This document shows positions 7,621 through 15,951 of a DNA stretch of 64,000 bases, piece after piece. The number at the start of each line of letters is the position of its first letter. The stretch's first letter is position 1. The translations under genes were made by a program, and so were the position numbers. This DNA comes from an uncultured Eubacteriales bacterium (GTDB taxonomy: Bacteria > Bacillota > Clostridia > Lachnospirales > Lachnospiraceae). The DNA lies in assembly GCA_900319795.1 (NCBI GenBank), contig ONPU01000004.1, forward strand, positions 1 through 64,000, written 5' to 3'. The notes beneath the pieces were generated by a model that was given only the letters and a program-made list of their open reading frames with translations, did not search any database and was not told the origin of the DNA.

Positions 7621-9489
7621 TTACGACAGTTTAAACCCGCAGATCTCGCAGTCCCTCGTCCCGAAGACCATCCAGTTCCCGTAAACAGCCGGCGATGCTT
7701 CCACCGTCTGCTCCCCGAGATCCGCAACGTCTCTCTCCTCACCGGTCTGTCCGTCGAGCAGGTAGACCTTGCCTCCGGCATCCGGATAGATCACGCTGCC
7801 GCTTCCGTCGGAGTTGTAGACGCAGACGGGCGATGACCACGCGTATGCCGAGCGGTGCTCCCAGAGCACGCTTCCGTCCGCCTTGGACAGGCAGGCGCAG
7901 ACGCCGTCGTAATCACTGCCGGTTCTGGAAACTGTGACGAAAATCCGGTCATCAAGACCATGCTTGCCGAGTGCCACTGTAGACTGCACTCCGCCGGATA
8001 CGCCTTCCTCGGAGTAGCATTCATAACTCTTCTGCCAGACGATTTCTCCGTTCTCCGCGTTGACTTTGAAAATGGGCACGTCCGCCGTCCCGTCACTCCT
8101 CCAGCCGAGGTGGAAGGATGGCGCGATATAGATATACAGTTTCCCGTCTTCCACCGAAAGCACCGGTGACCCGTTCGTGTCGTCCAGCACGTCCTGAACC
8201 CAGACGAACCGGAGCGTATTGAGATCCACGCACATCAGGTGTCCGCCGTTGTCCGCCACAAAGAGATAGCCCTTATATACAGCAGCGCTGGTCTCCATTC
8301 CGACCCAGTATTTCTCGTCGGAGGAGCGGTGGCCCCAGTAGTGCCATTTCGCGGATTTGTCCGGATCGATGGAGAGCGTTCCTGCCTCCTTATCATAGGA
8401 AGTGTTCAGGTGAAGCAGGTATAAAATGCCGTTTTCACCCGGGTAAATCAATGTATCCGTCTCCGCGTCCACAAGCGCGGAAGAATCAAAGAAGCTTAGT
8501 GATCCGCGGAGCGAGAAGTCGTCTTCATTTCCAAACGTATACATCACCTCACAGGTGAGAAGGTTGATGATGAAGACACGGGCGACGCCGTTTTCGGAAT
8601 TGATTCCGGCACCGAGGTACATAATCGGATATCCGCGCGGATCGAGCGCGCCCGCGCCCTTGAACGTCCATCCGAGGTTCATGGGATCACGCGTCCGCTC
8701 GCCTGTCCGAAGGTCCATAAAATAGATGTATCCGTCCATCGAGGCATAGATGACCTCGACCAGGTTATCGTCTTCCTTCGCGGCTTCGGTCATGTTCATA
8801 TGCTGCTTGACATCGCGCGGCCAGCGCACCATCAGAGGCTGACCCGTCCAGCCGTTGCCTGACCAGGTGTGGTCATTGTAGGTGATCGAACCGGTCTCCC
8901 GGCTCCACTCCTTCGTCATCTTATATTCGGAAAGATCGGAAATGCCGTACACCGGCGCGTCCCTGAAATTGTTCCCGCGGAAGCCGATGACGCCCTCCAC
9001 TTCCGTGTATTCGTCGCCGCGCCCGAAATCCATCGTATACCAGGGTTCGTACAGCGACTTGTCTTCCAGAACTTCCCCGTTCTGACAGATTTCGCTGTAG
9101 TTCATGAGGTTGGTCGGTTCGGTATCTTCCGTCGGCGCCGGATGGAAGTCAATTTCCTCTGTCTCCTTTGGAAAATGTTTCACCCCTCCGGCCTCATAAA
9201 TGCCATTGGCAGGTGCTGTCTCTGCCTCAGCGCTCTCAGCTTCCGCCGCCTGCGCTTCCGCTTCGGCCTCCGCCTGAGCCGCAGCCTGGGCTGCCGCCTC
9301 TTCCTCGGCTTTCTTCTCCGCTCTTTTTCTCACACTTCCGCCGATCACCACAAAGAGAAGCAGCATCAGCAAAGCGCCGCCCGCAATCGCGCCGATACGG
9401 ATGAGGCGAATTCTCCTTTTGCGCTCTTCCATCTGTCTTGCGCGCCGTTCCGCTCTTCTCTTCCCGCGTTCGTCAAAATCGCTCTTCAT
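7621..9489 (-). CDS. Membrane-anchored PQQ-like beta-propeller protein
   Basis: 622 residues. A short basic cytosolic N-terminus is followed by one membrane segment (about 29-51), an Ala/Glu-rich linker (about 55-100), then an extracytoplasmic domain with repeated PQQ/WD-like blades (YIYFMDLRTGERTRD, LFVADNGGHLMCVDLN, GEIVWQKS, VLWEHRSAYAWSS, KVYLLDGQTGEE). The fold resembles BamB-type or alcohol-dehydrogenase propellers. No partner enzyme is visible, so a scaffold or binding role at the outer face of the membrane is only inferred. I placed the start at the ATG at 9489, preceded by AAGGAGGG, rather than 11 codons upstream. Confidence 0.75.
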   Translation of the reverse strand: MKSDFDERGKRRAERRARQMEERKRRIRLIRIGAIAGGALLMLLLFVVIGGSVRKRAEKKAEEEAAAQAAAQAEAEAEAQAAEAESAEAETAPANGIYEAGGVKHFPKETEEIDFHPAPTEDTEPTNLMNYSEICQNGEVLEDKSLYEPWYTMDFGRGDEYTEVEGVIGFRGNNFRDAPVYGISDLSEYKMTKEWSRETGSITYNDHTWSGNGWTGQPLMVRWPRDVKQHMNMTEAAKEDDNLVEVIYASMDGYIYFMDLRTGERTRDPMNLGWTFKGAGALDPRGYPIMYLGAGINSENGVARVFIINLLTCEVMYTFGNEDDFSLRGSLSFFDSSALVDAETDTLIYPGENGILYLLHLNTSYDKEAGTLSIDPDKSAKWHYWGHRSSDEKYWVGMETSAAVYKGYLFVADNGGHLMCVDLNTLRFVWVQDVLDDTNGSPVLSVEDGKLYIYIAPSFHLGWRSDGTADVPIFKVNAENGEIVWQKSYECYSEEGVSGGVQSTVALGKHGLDDRIFVTVSRTGSDYDGVCACLSKADGSVLWEHRSAYAWSSPVCVYNSDGSGSVIYPDAGGKVYLLDGQTGEERDVADLGEQTVEASPAVYGNWMVFGTRDCEICGFKLS

Positions 9490-9598
9490 TTCCGCCCTCC
9501 TTAAACCCCTATAGTTCATCATAGCGGTTTTACGGCAAGATTCAATAAAAGCAGCGCAAAAAATGATATTTTATTTCGAACAAGACCCACATAGAATG

Positions 9599-9607
9599 TG
9601 ATACAAT
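9599..9607 (+). promoter_or_regulatory. Extended -10 promoter for araD-rpe
   Basis: TGATACAAT (extended -10) lies about 60 nt before the araD ATG; the -35 region is poor. The araD ribosome binding site is AAGGAGG. Confidence 0.4.
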
Positions 9608-9666
9608 AGCCCTGTATACTTGAATAACGGCTCTATATAATCATTTTCAAGGAGGAACCATTTCAC

Positions 9667-10371
9667 ATGCTCGAACAATTAAAAAAAGAAGTCTATGAAG
9701 CAAATATGCTGCTTCCGAAATACAATCTGGTTACATTTACCTGGGGAAATGTCAGCGGCGTCGACCGTGACGCGAAGCTGTTCGTCATCAAGCCGAGCGG
9801 CGTCCCGTACGAGGACCTCACTCCGGACGACATGGTGGTTGTCGACTTTGACGGCAACAAGGTCGAAGGAAAGCTGAATCCCTCTTCCGATACTGCTACA
9901 CACGCTGTCCTCTACAGCAATTTCCCGACGATCGGCGGCGTCGTGCACACGCATTCCTCCTTCGCCACAAGCTGGGCCCAGGCCGGCCGTGACATTCCGT
10001 GCTACGGAACGACTCACGCGGACTATTACTATGGCGACATCCCCTGCCTGAGAGTCCTGACCGGCGAGGAAATCGATGAGGGTTACGAGAAAAATACAGG
10101 GATCCTCATCGTCAACGAATTCGCCCGCCTCGGCCGCGATCCGGAAGCCGTTCCGGCAGTGCTCTGCAAAAACCACGGACCGTTTGCATGGGGCAAAGAT
10201 CCCGTCGACGCCGTTCATTCGGCAGTCGTCCTTGAGGAATGCGCGAAGATGGCCTTCCGCACCGAGCTGATCAACCCGAAGGTCGCTCCCGCGCCGCAGG
10301 TCCTGCAGGATAAGCACTACTACAGAAAGCACGGGGCAAATGCCTATTACGGACAGGGAGGTACAAAATGA
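9667..10371 (+). CDS. araD: L-ribulose-5-phosphate 4-epimerase
   Basis: A 234-residue class II aldolase/epimerase family protein. Features are the substrate-phosphate segment GNVSGVD (about 28-34), the zinc-site [12 protein letters not shown] (about 98-109), and the conserved [13 protein letters not shown]. It interconverts L-ribulose 5-phosphate and D-xylulose 5-phosphate. Length and motifs match AraD rather than fuculose aldolase. It is coupled to rpe (the rpe ATG overlaps the araD stop as ATGA), so the pair would move L-arabinose-type or other pentose phosphates into the pentose phosphate pathway. No araA or araB is in the window. Confidence 0.88.
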   Translation: MLEQLKKEVYEANMLLPKYNLVTFTWGNVSGVDRDAKLFVIKPSGVPYEDLTPDDMVVVDFDGNKVEGKLNPSSDTATHAVLYSNFPTIGGVVHTHSSFATSWAQAGRDIPCYGTTHADYYYGDIPCLRVLTGEEIDEGYEKNTGILIVNEFARLGRDPEAVPAVLCKNHGPFAWGKDPVDAVHSAVVLEECAKMAFRTELINPKVAPAPQVLQDKHYYRKHGANAYYGQGGTK

Positions 10372-11051
10372 AACAATACCCGGCTGCCGGTGGAATCGGA
10401 GCGAAGATCCTCGCTCCGTCCATCCTCTCGGCGGATTTCGGCCGTCTGAAGGAACAGGTGGCGGAAACCGCGAAGGGCGGTGCTCAGTTTGTTCATTTTG
10501 ACGTCATGGACGGAACATTTGTAAGGGAGATCTCGTTCGGGCAGCCGGTGCTGCGCTCCCTCAGAGCGGAAACGGATCTCTTTATCGATGTACACCTCAT
10601 GGTGGTCCATCCGGAAACACAGGTCGAGAGCTTCGTAAAAGCCGGAGCCGACGGAATTACGTTCCATCTCGAGGCCGCCGAAGACCCGCTCGGACTTCTG
10701 AAACGCATCCATGAGCTGGGTGTTCGTACAGGGCTTTCCATCAAGCCCGCTACGCCTGTCGAAGCGGTTTATCCGTACCTTTCGGACGTCGACATGCTGC
10801 TCCTTATGACGGTGGAACCCGGCGCGGGCGGCCAGCCCTACATCCCTGAGTCCACGGACCGGATCCGGCAGCTCAAAAGATACATCACCGAAAATGACAT
10901 CAGCTGCGACATCGAGGTCGACGGCGGAATCCGCGCTTCCAATGTCCACGTGCCTCTTGAGGCCGGCGCAAATGTCATCGTGTCCGGATCGGCGGTCTAC
11001 AAGGGTGATATTCGTAAAAATACAGAAGAATTCATGCGGCTCCTTCAGTAA
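10368..11051 (+). CDS. rpe: Ribulose-phosphate 3-epimerase
   Basis: A 227-residue TIM-barrel enzyme. Visible motifs include [13 protein letters not shown] (N-terminal strand and catalytic Asp region), [29 protein letters not shown] and the C-terminal phosphate-binding [10 protein letters not shown]. It interconverts ribulose 5-phosphate and xylulose 5-phosphate. It carries an unusual 12-residue N-terminal leader ([12 protein letters not shown]) before the usual start of the fold. It is translationally coupled to araD and ends at a perfect palindromic terminator. Confidence 0.92.
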   Translation: MKQYPAAGGIGAKILAPSILSADFGRLKEQVAETAKGGAQFVHFDVMDGTFVREISFGQPVLRSLRAETDLFIDVHLMVVHPETQVESFVKAGADGITFHLEAAEDPLGLLKRIHELGVRTGLSIKPATPVEAVYPYLSDVDMLLLMTVEPGAGGQPYIPESTDRIRQLKRYITENDISCDIEVDGGIRASNVHVPLEAGANVIVSGSAVYKGDIRKNTEEFMRLLQ

Positions 11052-11066
11052 AGAGCTGCGTTCCTG

Positions 11067-11104
11067 AAAAATGAGCCGGCAGGGAATTCCCTGCCGGCTC
11101 ATTT
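11067..11104. terminator. Perfect palindromic bidirectional terminator
   Basis: A 38-bp perfect palindrome centred on GAATTC, with arm ATGAGCCGGCAGGG flanked by AAAA and TTTT. It lies between the convergent rpe and nhaC genes and serves both. Confidence 0.9.
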
Positions 11105-11113
11105 TTCAGATGA

Positions 11114-12787
11114 TCAGGCCGCTTTCTCTGCCTTCCGGCCGAAATGCGCGGACATCGTCCTAATCGCCAGGAACAGGAGGATGAGGCCTGCCGGAAGACC
11201 GACCACACCGCTGATCACAAGGCTGCCTGTAAGGCTCTCCACAAATGTGGCGATGAAATAGGTGATCGCCGAAATGACCGCGCAGGTCATCGCGTACGGA
11301 ATCTGCGTCGAAACGTGATTCAGGTGATTGCACTGCGCGCCCGCGGAGGACATGATCGTCGTATCCGAAATCGGCGAGCAGTGGTCGCCGCAGACCGAAC
11401 CTGCCATACACGCGGAGATCGAGATGATCATCATGCTCGGATTCGTGCCTTCGAAGATGCTGACCACGATCGGGATCAGGATGCCGAATGTACCCCAGGA
11501 GGTGCCGGTCGCGAAGGACAGGAACACCGCGATCACGAATACGATCACCGGCAGGAACATCAGGAAACCGGAGGCGGACTGTGATACCAGGTTCGCCACG
11601 AATTCCTTGGCGCCCAGAGAATCCGTCATGGACTTCAGCGTCCAGGCAAATGTCAGGATGAGGATCGGGGAAATCATCTGCTTGAAACCTTCAGGCAGGC
11701 ATTCCATGATCTTATTGAAAGAAAGTACCTTGCGGCACAGGTAATAGACAATGGTGATGATCAGCGCCACGAAAGATCCGAGGACCAGGCCGATCGACGC
11801 GTCACTGTTCGCGAAAGCGTCGACGAAGTTCGCGCCGTCAAAGAATCCGCCCGTGTAGATCATGCCGATCACGCAGCACACTACAAGCGAAAGAATCGGA
11901 ACCAGCATGTCGGAAACCTTGCCGTCTTTCGGAAGCTTTTCATTTTCCTCATCTGAGAACGGACGGTCCGCTGTCGTGAACAGGTCGTTCTTTTCAACGG
12001 CATTCTTCTCATGTTCGAGCATCGGGCCGTAATCCGCCTTCATCAGTACGATCATGACCATCATCGCAATCGTAAGAAGCGCGTAGTAGTTGAACGGGAT
12101 CGCTTTGATAAAGAGCGAAATGCCGTTCTGTCCTTCGACAAAGCCGGAAACCGCTGCCGCCCATGAGGAAATCGGGGCGATGATACAGACCGGAGCCGCC
12201 GTAGCGTCGATGAGGTACGCGAGCTTCGCGCGGGAAACATTGTGCTTGTCCGTAACAGGGCGCATGACCGAACCGACTGTCAGGCAGTTGAAATAGTCGT
12301 CGATGAAGATCAGGACGCCGAGAAGAATTGTCGAAAGCTGAGCGCCTTCTCTCGTTTTGATCCTCTGGGATGCCCAGTTGCCGAACGCTGCGGATCCGCC
12401 CGTGCGGTTCATCAGCTGGACCATGACGCCGAGGATGACGAGGAAGATCAGGATCCCCATATTGTAGGAATCGGCCAGAACGGAGATCATGCCGTATGTT
12501 GCGGTCTCTCCTTCCGCGATCTCTACCTCATGGTAGAACACATGATTCAGAGTTGTCACCAGGTTGAATCCGGAGTAAAGCAGCGCGCCTGAGAAGATAC
12601 CGATGAACAGCGAGCTGTAAACTTCCTTTGTGATCAGCGCCAGAACGATCGCAATCACCGGTGGAAGCAGCGACCACGCGCTCTGCTGAACCGTCGCGGG
12701 TGTCGTTCTGAAAGCAGCCACCGCCATGACAACGATCACTATGGCAATCGCGGCCACACTCAGTTTACTTGACGATTTGTTTTCCAT
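11114..12787 (-). CDS. nhaC: NhaC family Na+/H+ antiporter
   Basis: A 557-residue polytopic membrane protein with about 12 hydrophobic segments. NhaC-type features include GVLIFIDDYFNCLTVGSVMRP (membrane Asp pair), the SSWAAAVSGF segment, FATGTSWGTFGILIP and GDHCSPISDTTIMSS. It exchanges sodium for protons, or related organic cations, across the membrane. It is transcribed divergently from a LysR regulator 265 bp away that may control it. Its own promoter is near-consensus. It ends at the terminator shared with rpe. Confidence 0.88.
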   Translation of the reverse strand: MENKSSSKLSVAAIAIVIVVMAVAAFRTTPATVQQSAWSLLPPVIAIVLALITKEVYSSLFIGIFSGALLYSGFNLVTTLNHVFYHEVEIAEGETATYGMISVLADSYNMGILIFLVILGVMVQLMNRTGGSAAFGNWASQRIKTREGAQLSTILLGVLIFIDDYFNCLTVGSVMRPVTDKHNVSRAKLAYLIDATAAPVCIIAPISSWAAAVSGFVEGQNGISLFIKAIPFNYYALLTIAMMVMIVLMKADYGPMLEHEKNAVEKNDLFTTADRPFSDEENEKLPKDGKVSDMLVPILSLVVCCVIGMIYTGGFFDGANFVDAFANSDASIGLVLGSFVALIITIVYYLCRKVLSFNKIMECLPEGFKQMISPILILTFAWTLKSMTDSLGAKEFVANLVSQSASGFLMFLPVIVFVIAVFLSFATGTSWGTFGILIPIVVSIFEGTNPSMMIISISACMAGSVCGDHCSPISDTTIMSSAGAQCNHLNHVSTQIPYAMTCAVISAITYFIATFVESLTGSLVISGVVGLPAGLILLFLAIRTMSAHFGRKAEKAA

Positions 12788-12831
12788 AAAGAACCCCCTT
12801 CATGAATTGCTTTTTGCCTGCAATACAACTC

Positions 12832-12860
12832 ATTTTATACTCGGGAGAGCCTTAAGTCAA
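12832..12860 (-). promoter_or_regulatory. Promoter of nhaC
   Basis: Minus-strand TTGACT, 17-nt spacer, TAAAAT, about 45 nt before the nhaC ATG. Confidence 0.65.
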
Positions 12861-12941
12861 CGATTTAAAGCGATGTCGTGGTAAAGTGTCGAACAAATCT
12901 CCTGTAATTTTCTATAAAATTCATAAAATTAGGAACAATTT

Positions 12942-12962
12942 ATTGTAATGATGTGCTACAAT
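12942..12962 (+). promoter_or_regulatory. Dyad operator overlapping the lysR extended -10
   Basis: ATTGTA, 9 nt, TACAAT is a perfect inverted repeat whose right half is also the -10 hexamer of a TGC-TACAAT extended promoter reading toward the LysR gene. A dyad of this size overlapping its own promoter fits LysR autoregulation. It may also affect the divergent nhaC promoter about 80 bp away. Confidence 0.5.
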
Positions 12963-13051
12963 CTTCTTGCATCAATATGATGAATTCTGCCATGATGCAG
13001 CATCCACCATGAGACTTACTAGTTATATATTATGTCAGAGAGGTCATCAAA

Positions 13052-13969
13052 ATGCTTTATAACGTTCATCTGGATACTTTGATCCGTGTAGTAGAAACAG
13101 GCAGTTTCCGCGGAGCTGCCGAAAAAATCGGCATTTCCCCTTCTGCGGTCCTTAAACAGATATCGCTACTGGAACAGGATATCGGAACAAAACTCTTCGA
13201 GCGCGGCAGGAAAGGCGTGGCTCTTACGGAGGCCGGCAAGTCCATTTACGAAGACGCGAAGTATATGATTCAGTACAGCAGGGAAGCCTGCGAACGTGCT
13301 CTGGAACTGGCCCGGAAAAACCAGAATGTAATCAGGGTCGGGATGAGCCAGCTGGCGCCTGCCAGTGCATTTTCCAAATACTGGCCCTCCGTTCACGAAA
13401 GCTGCCCGGATCTTGAACTCCGTTTCAACTGTTTCGGAGACACAGCGCTTGCGTATGAAACCGCTCTTGCCACTTTAGGAGCGGATAATGATCTGATCTT
13501 CGGAGTTTACGACCAGAAACTCCTCAATGATCATGAGCTGGATGCCGTCGGTCTGTGTGAAGTAAAACCGCTCCTTGCATTCGGCTTTAACCATCCTCTG
13601 TCAAAATCCGAAAAAAACGCTCTGACTCTGGACGATTTAAGGGACTATCCGCTGCTTCTGCAGCGTAAGGGCCTCATGGACGTGACCGACAGCATCCGGG
13701 AGATGGCTGTCAAAGAGAATATTCAGATTGAAGATATTGACATCTACGATCTGGATCTGCGTTACCGGCTGCACCACAACAACAAAGTCATGGTCGTATT
13801 CAACTCCTGGCAGGCCGCGGCAGCCGTTTACTCCACCAAAGAGCTGGACTGCGGGCTCCTTGTTGCGCACTATGGCGCCCTCTATTCGCGGTCAGCGACG
13901 GACAATGTGCGGCAGCTGGCAGCTGCGGCGAAGAAAGCCTATATGTCACAAGAACTGCCTCAAAAATGA
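13052..13969 (+). CDS. LysR family transcriptional regulator
   Basis: 305 residues. A winged helix-turn-helix lies at about 1-60 (FRGAAEKIGISPSAVLKQIS then EQDIGTKLFERGRKGVALTEAGK), joined by a linker helix to a periplasmic-binding-like effector domain (about 90-295). Its divergent placement beside nhaC suggests control of the antiporter, and a dyad in the intergenic region supports autoregulation. The effector is unknown. The gene ends at a terminator shared with the convergent galactokinase-like gene. Confidence 0.85.
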   Translation: MLYNVHLDTLIRVVETGSFRGAAEKIGISPSAVLKQISLLEQDIGTKLFERGRKGVALTEAGKSIYEDAKYMIQYSREACERALELARKNQNVIRVGMSQLAPASAFSKYWPSVHESCPDLELRFNCFGDTALAYETALATLGADNDLIFGVYDQKLLNDHELDAVGLCEVKPLLAFGFNHPLSKSEKNALTLDDLRDYPLLLQRKGLMDVTDSIREMAVKENIQIEDIDIYDLDLRYRLHHNNKVMVVFNSWQAAAAVYSTKELDCGLLVAHYGALYSRSATDNVRQLAAAAKKAYMSQELPQK

Positions 13970-13976
13970 AGGTTAT

Positions 13977-14008
13977 AAAAAACGGCCCCCTCAATGGGAG
14001 CCGTTTTT
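13977..14008. terminator. Bidirectional terminator overlapping the galactokinase-like stop codon
   Basis: Stem AAAAACGGC / GCCGTTTTT with an inner CCC/GGG, between the convergent LysR and galactokinase-like genes. The T run on the plus strand overlaps the TAA of the leftward gene. Confidence 0.8.
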
Positions 14009-15203
14009 AAATCTGCTCTGTCATTTCTCTTGCCCCGTCTCCGGCCTCGACGTCGAGGAATACCGGGTCAAGTCCGAAGCTGCTGTGATATTCATGATGG
14101 ATGCGTTCCTTAAATGCGGGGACTGCGTCCCGTTCCAGAAGTGTCAGAACGAAACCCCCTTTTCCGACGCCCGTAATCCGGCTTCCGTACACGCCCTCAA
14201 TCTTACAGGCGTGTTCCTGTATAAAGTCCGTTTCGGGCCCGGACACTTCGTAATTATTCTTCAGGGATTCATGCGACTGATTCATCAGCATCCCGAACCG
14301 GACCGGATTGCCCGCTTTCAGAGCGCTGACTGCCCGGACCGTTCTGCTGTCCTCATAGACCACATGGCGGGCACGCTTCGTATAAGTCGGCTCCATGATG
14401 ACATCCTTGCAGCTTTCAAAGCGGTCCGTGGAAAGGCTGCAGAGGTCGTCGACATTTGCCACGACCTGGAGCTTTTTCAGCGCTTTTTCGCACTCGGATC
14501 TCCTCTGGAAAAACATTTCCCGTGTCAGCTTCTGGCGGATTCTGCTGTCGGTCATAAGAAAGACAGCATTTTTCATTTCCAGAGGAACGAATTCGTATTG
14601 CATCTTCTGTGAGGAAATAAAGAGGCCATAGCCCTCCCGTCCCATAAGTGAGGCGCAGGAGCGGATCATGCCCGAATTGACCCCGGTATAAATGCTGTCG
14701 ATTTTTCTGCAGAAATCCAGAAGTTCCCTGTTGCCGATGTCTTTATACTCATAGAGGCCTCTTAATGTGATGGCGATCAGGGCTTCCATGGCACCGGCGA
14801 CGCCGAGACCCGTACCCGTCGGAATCTCGCCGTTGATCAGCATTTCGAAGCCTGTGGGGATCATATAGCCCTTCTCTTCAAAAACCCGGATCATATCGAG
14901 GAAGGTGCGCACCCAGTCGAATGAGGCGCGCCTTTGAGAGATCTCATTTTGCGAATGGAGATCATAGCGGAAGACGGTTCCCGGATCCAGCAGCATGGAC
15001 GACAGGCAGACCTGTTGGTCGCTGCGCAGACGCACCGCAGCCGTAAAGCCCAGCTTCAGCGCGCAGGGAAACGTATGCCCTCCGTTATAGTCCGTGTGAT
15101 CCCCGATCAGGTTCACACGTCCGGGCGCAAAAAACAGGCGGATGTTCCCGCCGCATCCATAAAGATGTTCAAATGTCTGAACCAATTCCTGCTGTCTCGT
15201 CAT
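14007..15203 (-). CDS. Galactokinase-like GHMP protein lacking catalytic residues (likely pseudoenzyme)
   Basis: A 398-residue full-length galactokinase fold: PGRVNLIGDHTDYNGG at 27-42, a C-terminal GSRITGVGKGG at 340-350, and RRSECEKAL at 234-242. Key catalytic parts are altered. The sugar-site GEHTD is GDHTD (D35). The phosphate-binding GxGLSSSA loop is GTGLGVAGAM (130-139). The GIMDQ motif carrying the catalytic Asp reads GMIRS (178-182), with Arg at the Asp position. The late glycine motif GxGFGG is GVGKGG. The reading frame is intact, so this is not simple decay. Such proteins in yeast (Gal3) act as sugar sensors; a sensing role here is inference. It lies between LysR and XRE regulator genes. 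No galT or galE is nearby. Confidence 0.8.
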   Translation of the reverse strand: MTRQQELVQTFEHLYGCGGNIRLFFAPGRVNLIGDHTDYNGGHTFPCALKLGFTAAVRLRSDQQVCLSSMLLDPGTVFRYDLHSQNEISQRRASFDWVRTFLDMIRVFEEKGYMIPTGFEMLINGEIPTGTGLGVAGAMEALIAITLRGLYEYKDIGNRELLDFCRKIDSIYTGVNSGMIRSCASLMGREGYGLFISSQKMQYEFVPLEMKNAVFLMTDSRIRQKLTREMFFQRRSECEKALKKLQVVANVDDLCSLSTDRFESCKDVIMEPTYTKRARHVVYEDSRTVRAVSALKAGNPVRFGMLMNQSHESLKNNYEVSGPETDFIQEHACKIEGVYGSRITGVGKGGFVLTLLERDAVPAFKERIHHEYHSSFGLDPVFLDVEAGDGAREMTEQI

Positions 15204-15298
15204 ATGCCGGCCAATCCTTTATAAATCCCGATAACGCTCACCTACAGTTTAAAGGAATTATCTTTCCCGCGCAATAGAAAAACACCCCTTAAGAACAC

Positions 15299-15329
15299 AA
15301 AAACGAGCCATAAGGCACGGCTCGTTTTT
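15299..15329 (-). terminator. Terminator of the XRE regulator gene
   Basis: Stem AAAAACGAGCC / GGCTCGTTTTT (11 bp, 9-nt loop), just beyond the XRE stop. It separates that gene from the downstream galactokinase-like gene. Confidence 0.85.
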
Positions 15330-15347
15330 GTATGTCGGACAATTTCT

Positions 15348-15764
15348 TCAGGACCAGATCTTCAGTGTCTTCAGCAGTTTTGCTTTCTCCTCATCACTGA
15401 ACTTTGAGATCTCCGCAGTGATTTCGTTGTCGAGGGCTGTCTTCTCGTAATCGGATGATACAAGGCCGATGATCGAATCCAGTGTTCTGCCCGTCAGCTT
15501 TGCGTAATAGATGAGTACGCGGAGGGACATCGCCGTGCGGTTATTCTCCACATTGCAGATGAATCCCGGTGTAACATGAAGCGCTTTCGCGACTTCATTT
15601 TGCGTAAGTCCCATCTCCAGACGGATCTTTTTCACCTTCGGTCCGAGCTTATCGACTTCGACACTGTCAGCTGCCATGATCTCTTCTGCCTGAGAAGCTT
15701 TAGCGGAAGACTTTTTTGCGGTTTCTTTCTTAGCGGATGTTTTTTTCGTAGTGTTTGCCGGCAT
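15348..15764 (-). CDS. XRE family HTH regulator with Lys/Ala-rich N-terminal tail
   Basis: 138 residues. Residues 1-28 are a basic low-complexity tail (TTKKTSAKKETAKKSSAKAS). Residues about 40-100 form a Cro/C1-type helix-turn-helix (MGLTQNEVAKALHVTPGFICNVENNRT), followed by a short helical C-terminus. The tail resembles histone H1-like extensions and may add non-specific DNA binding (inference). The ATG at 15764 is preferred over a TTG four codons upstream, since GGAG lies 6 nt before it. The target is unknown; neighbours are the galactokinase-like gene and the LRR surface protein gene. Confidence 0.8.
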   Translation of the reverse strand: MPANTTKKTSAKKETAKKSSAKASQAEEIMAADSVEVDKLGPKVKKIRLEMGLTQNEVAKALHVTPGFICNVENNRTAMSLRVLIYYAKLTGRTLDSIIGLVSSDYEKTALDNEITAEISKFSDEEKAKLLKTLKIWS

Positions 15765-15951
15765 AATCTTCTCCAATTCTTCTGTGCTGCACTAGTATTT
15801 GTCACGAGATGCTCTTAATAACATTATACTATTACTATACAGCAAAATTCAATACCGAATGTGAGGATTATACCTCTTCTACCGTAATTCCTTTCCTGCG
15901 TTTTACGCGGATTCTCATAAAGAAATTCCCGTCCTGCATCGCGAGAAACAG

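Noticed and set aside
12900..12960. Possible riboswitch or attenuator between nhaC and lysR
   Set aside because: Only short AT-rich complementarity is visible; the ATTGTA/TACAAT dyad is better explained as a regulator site.
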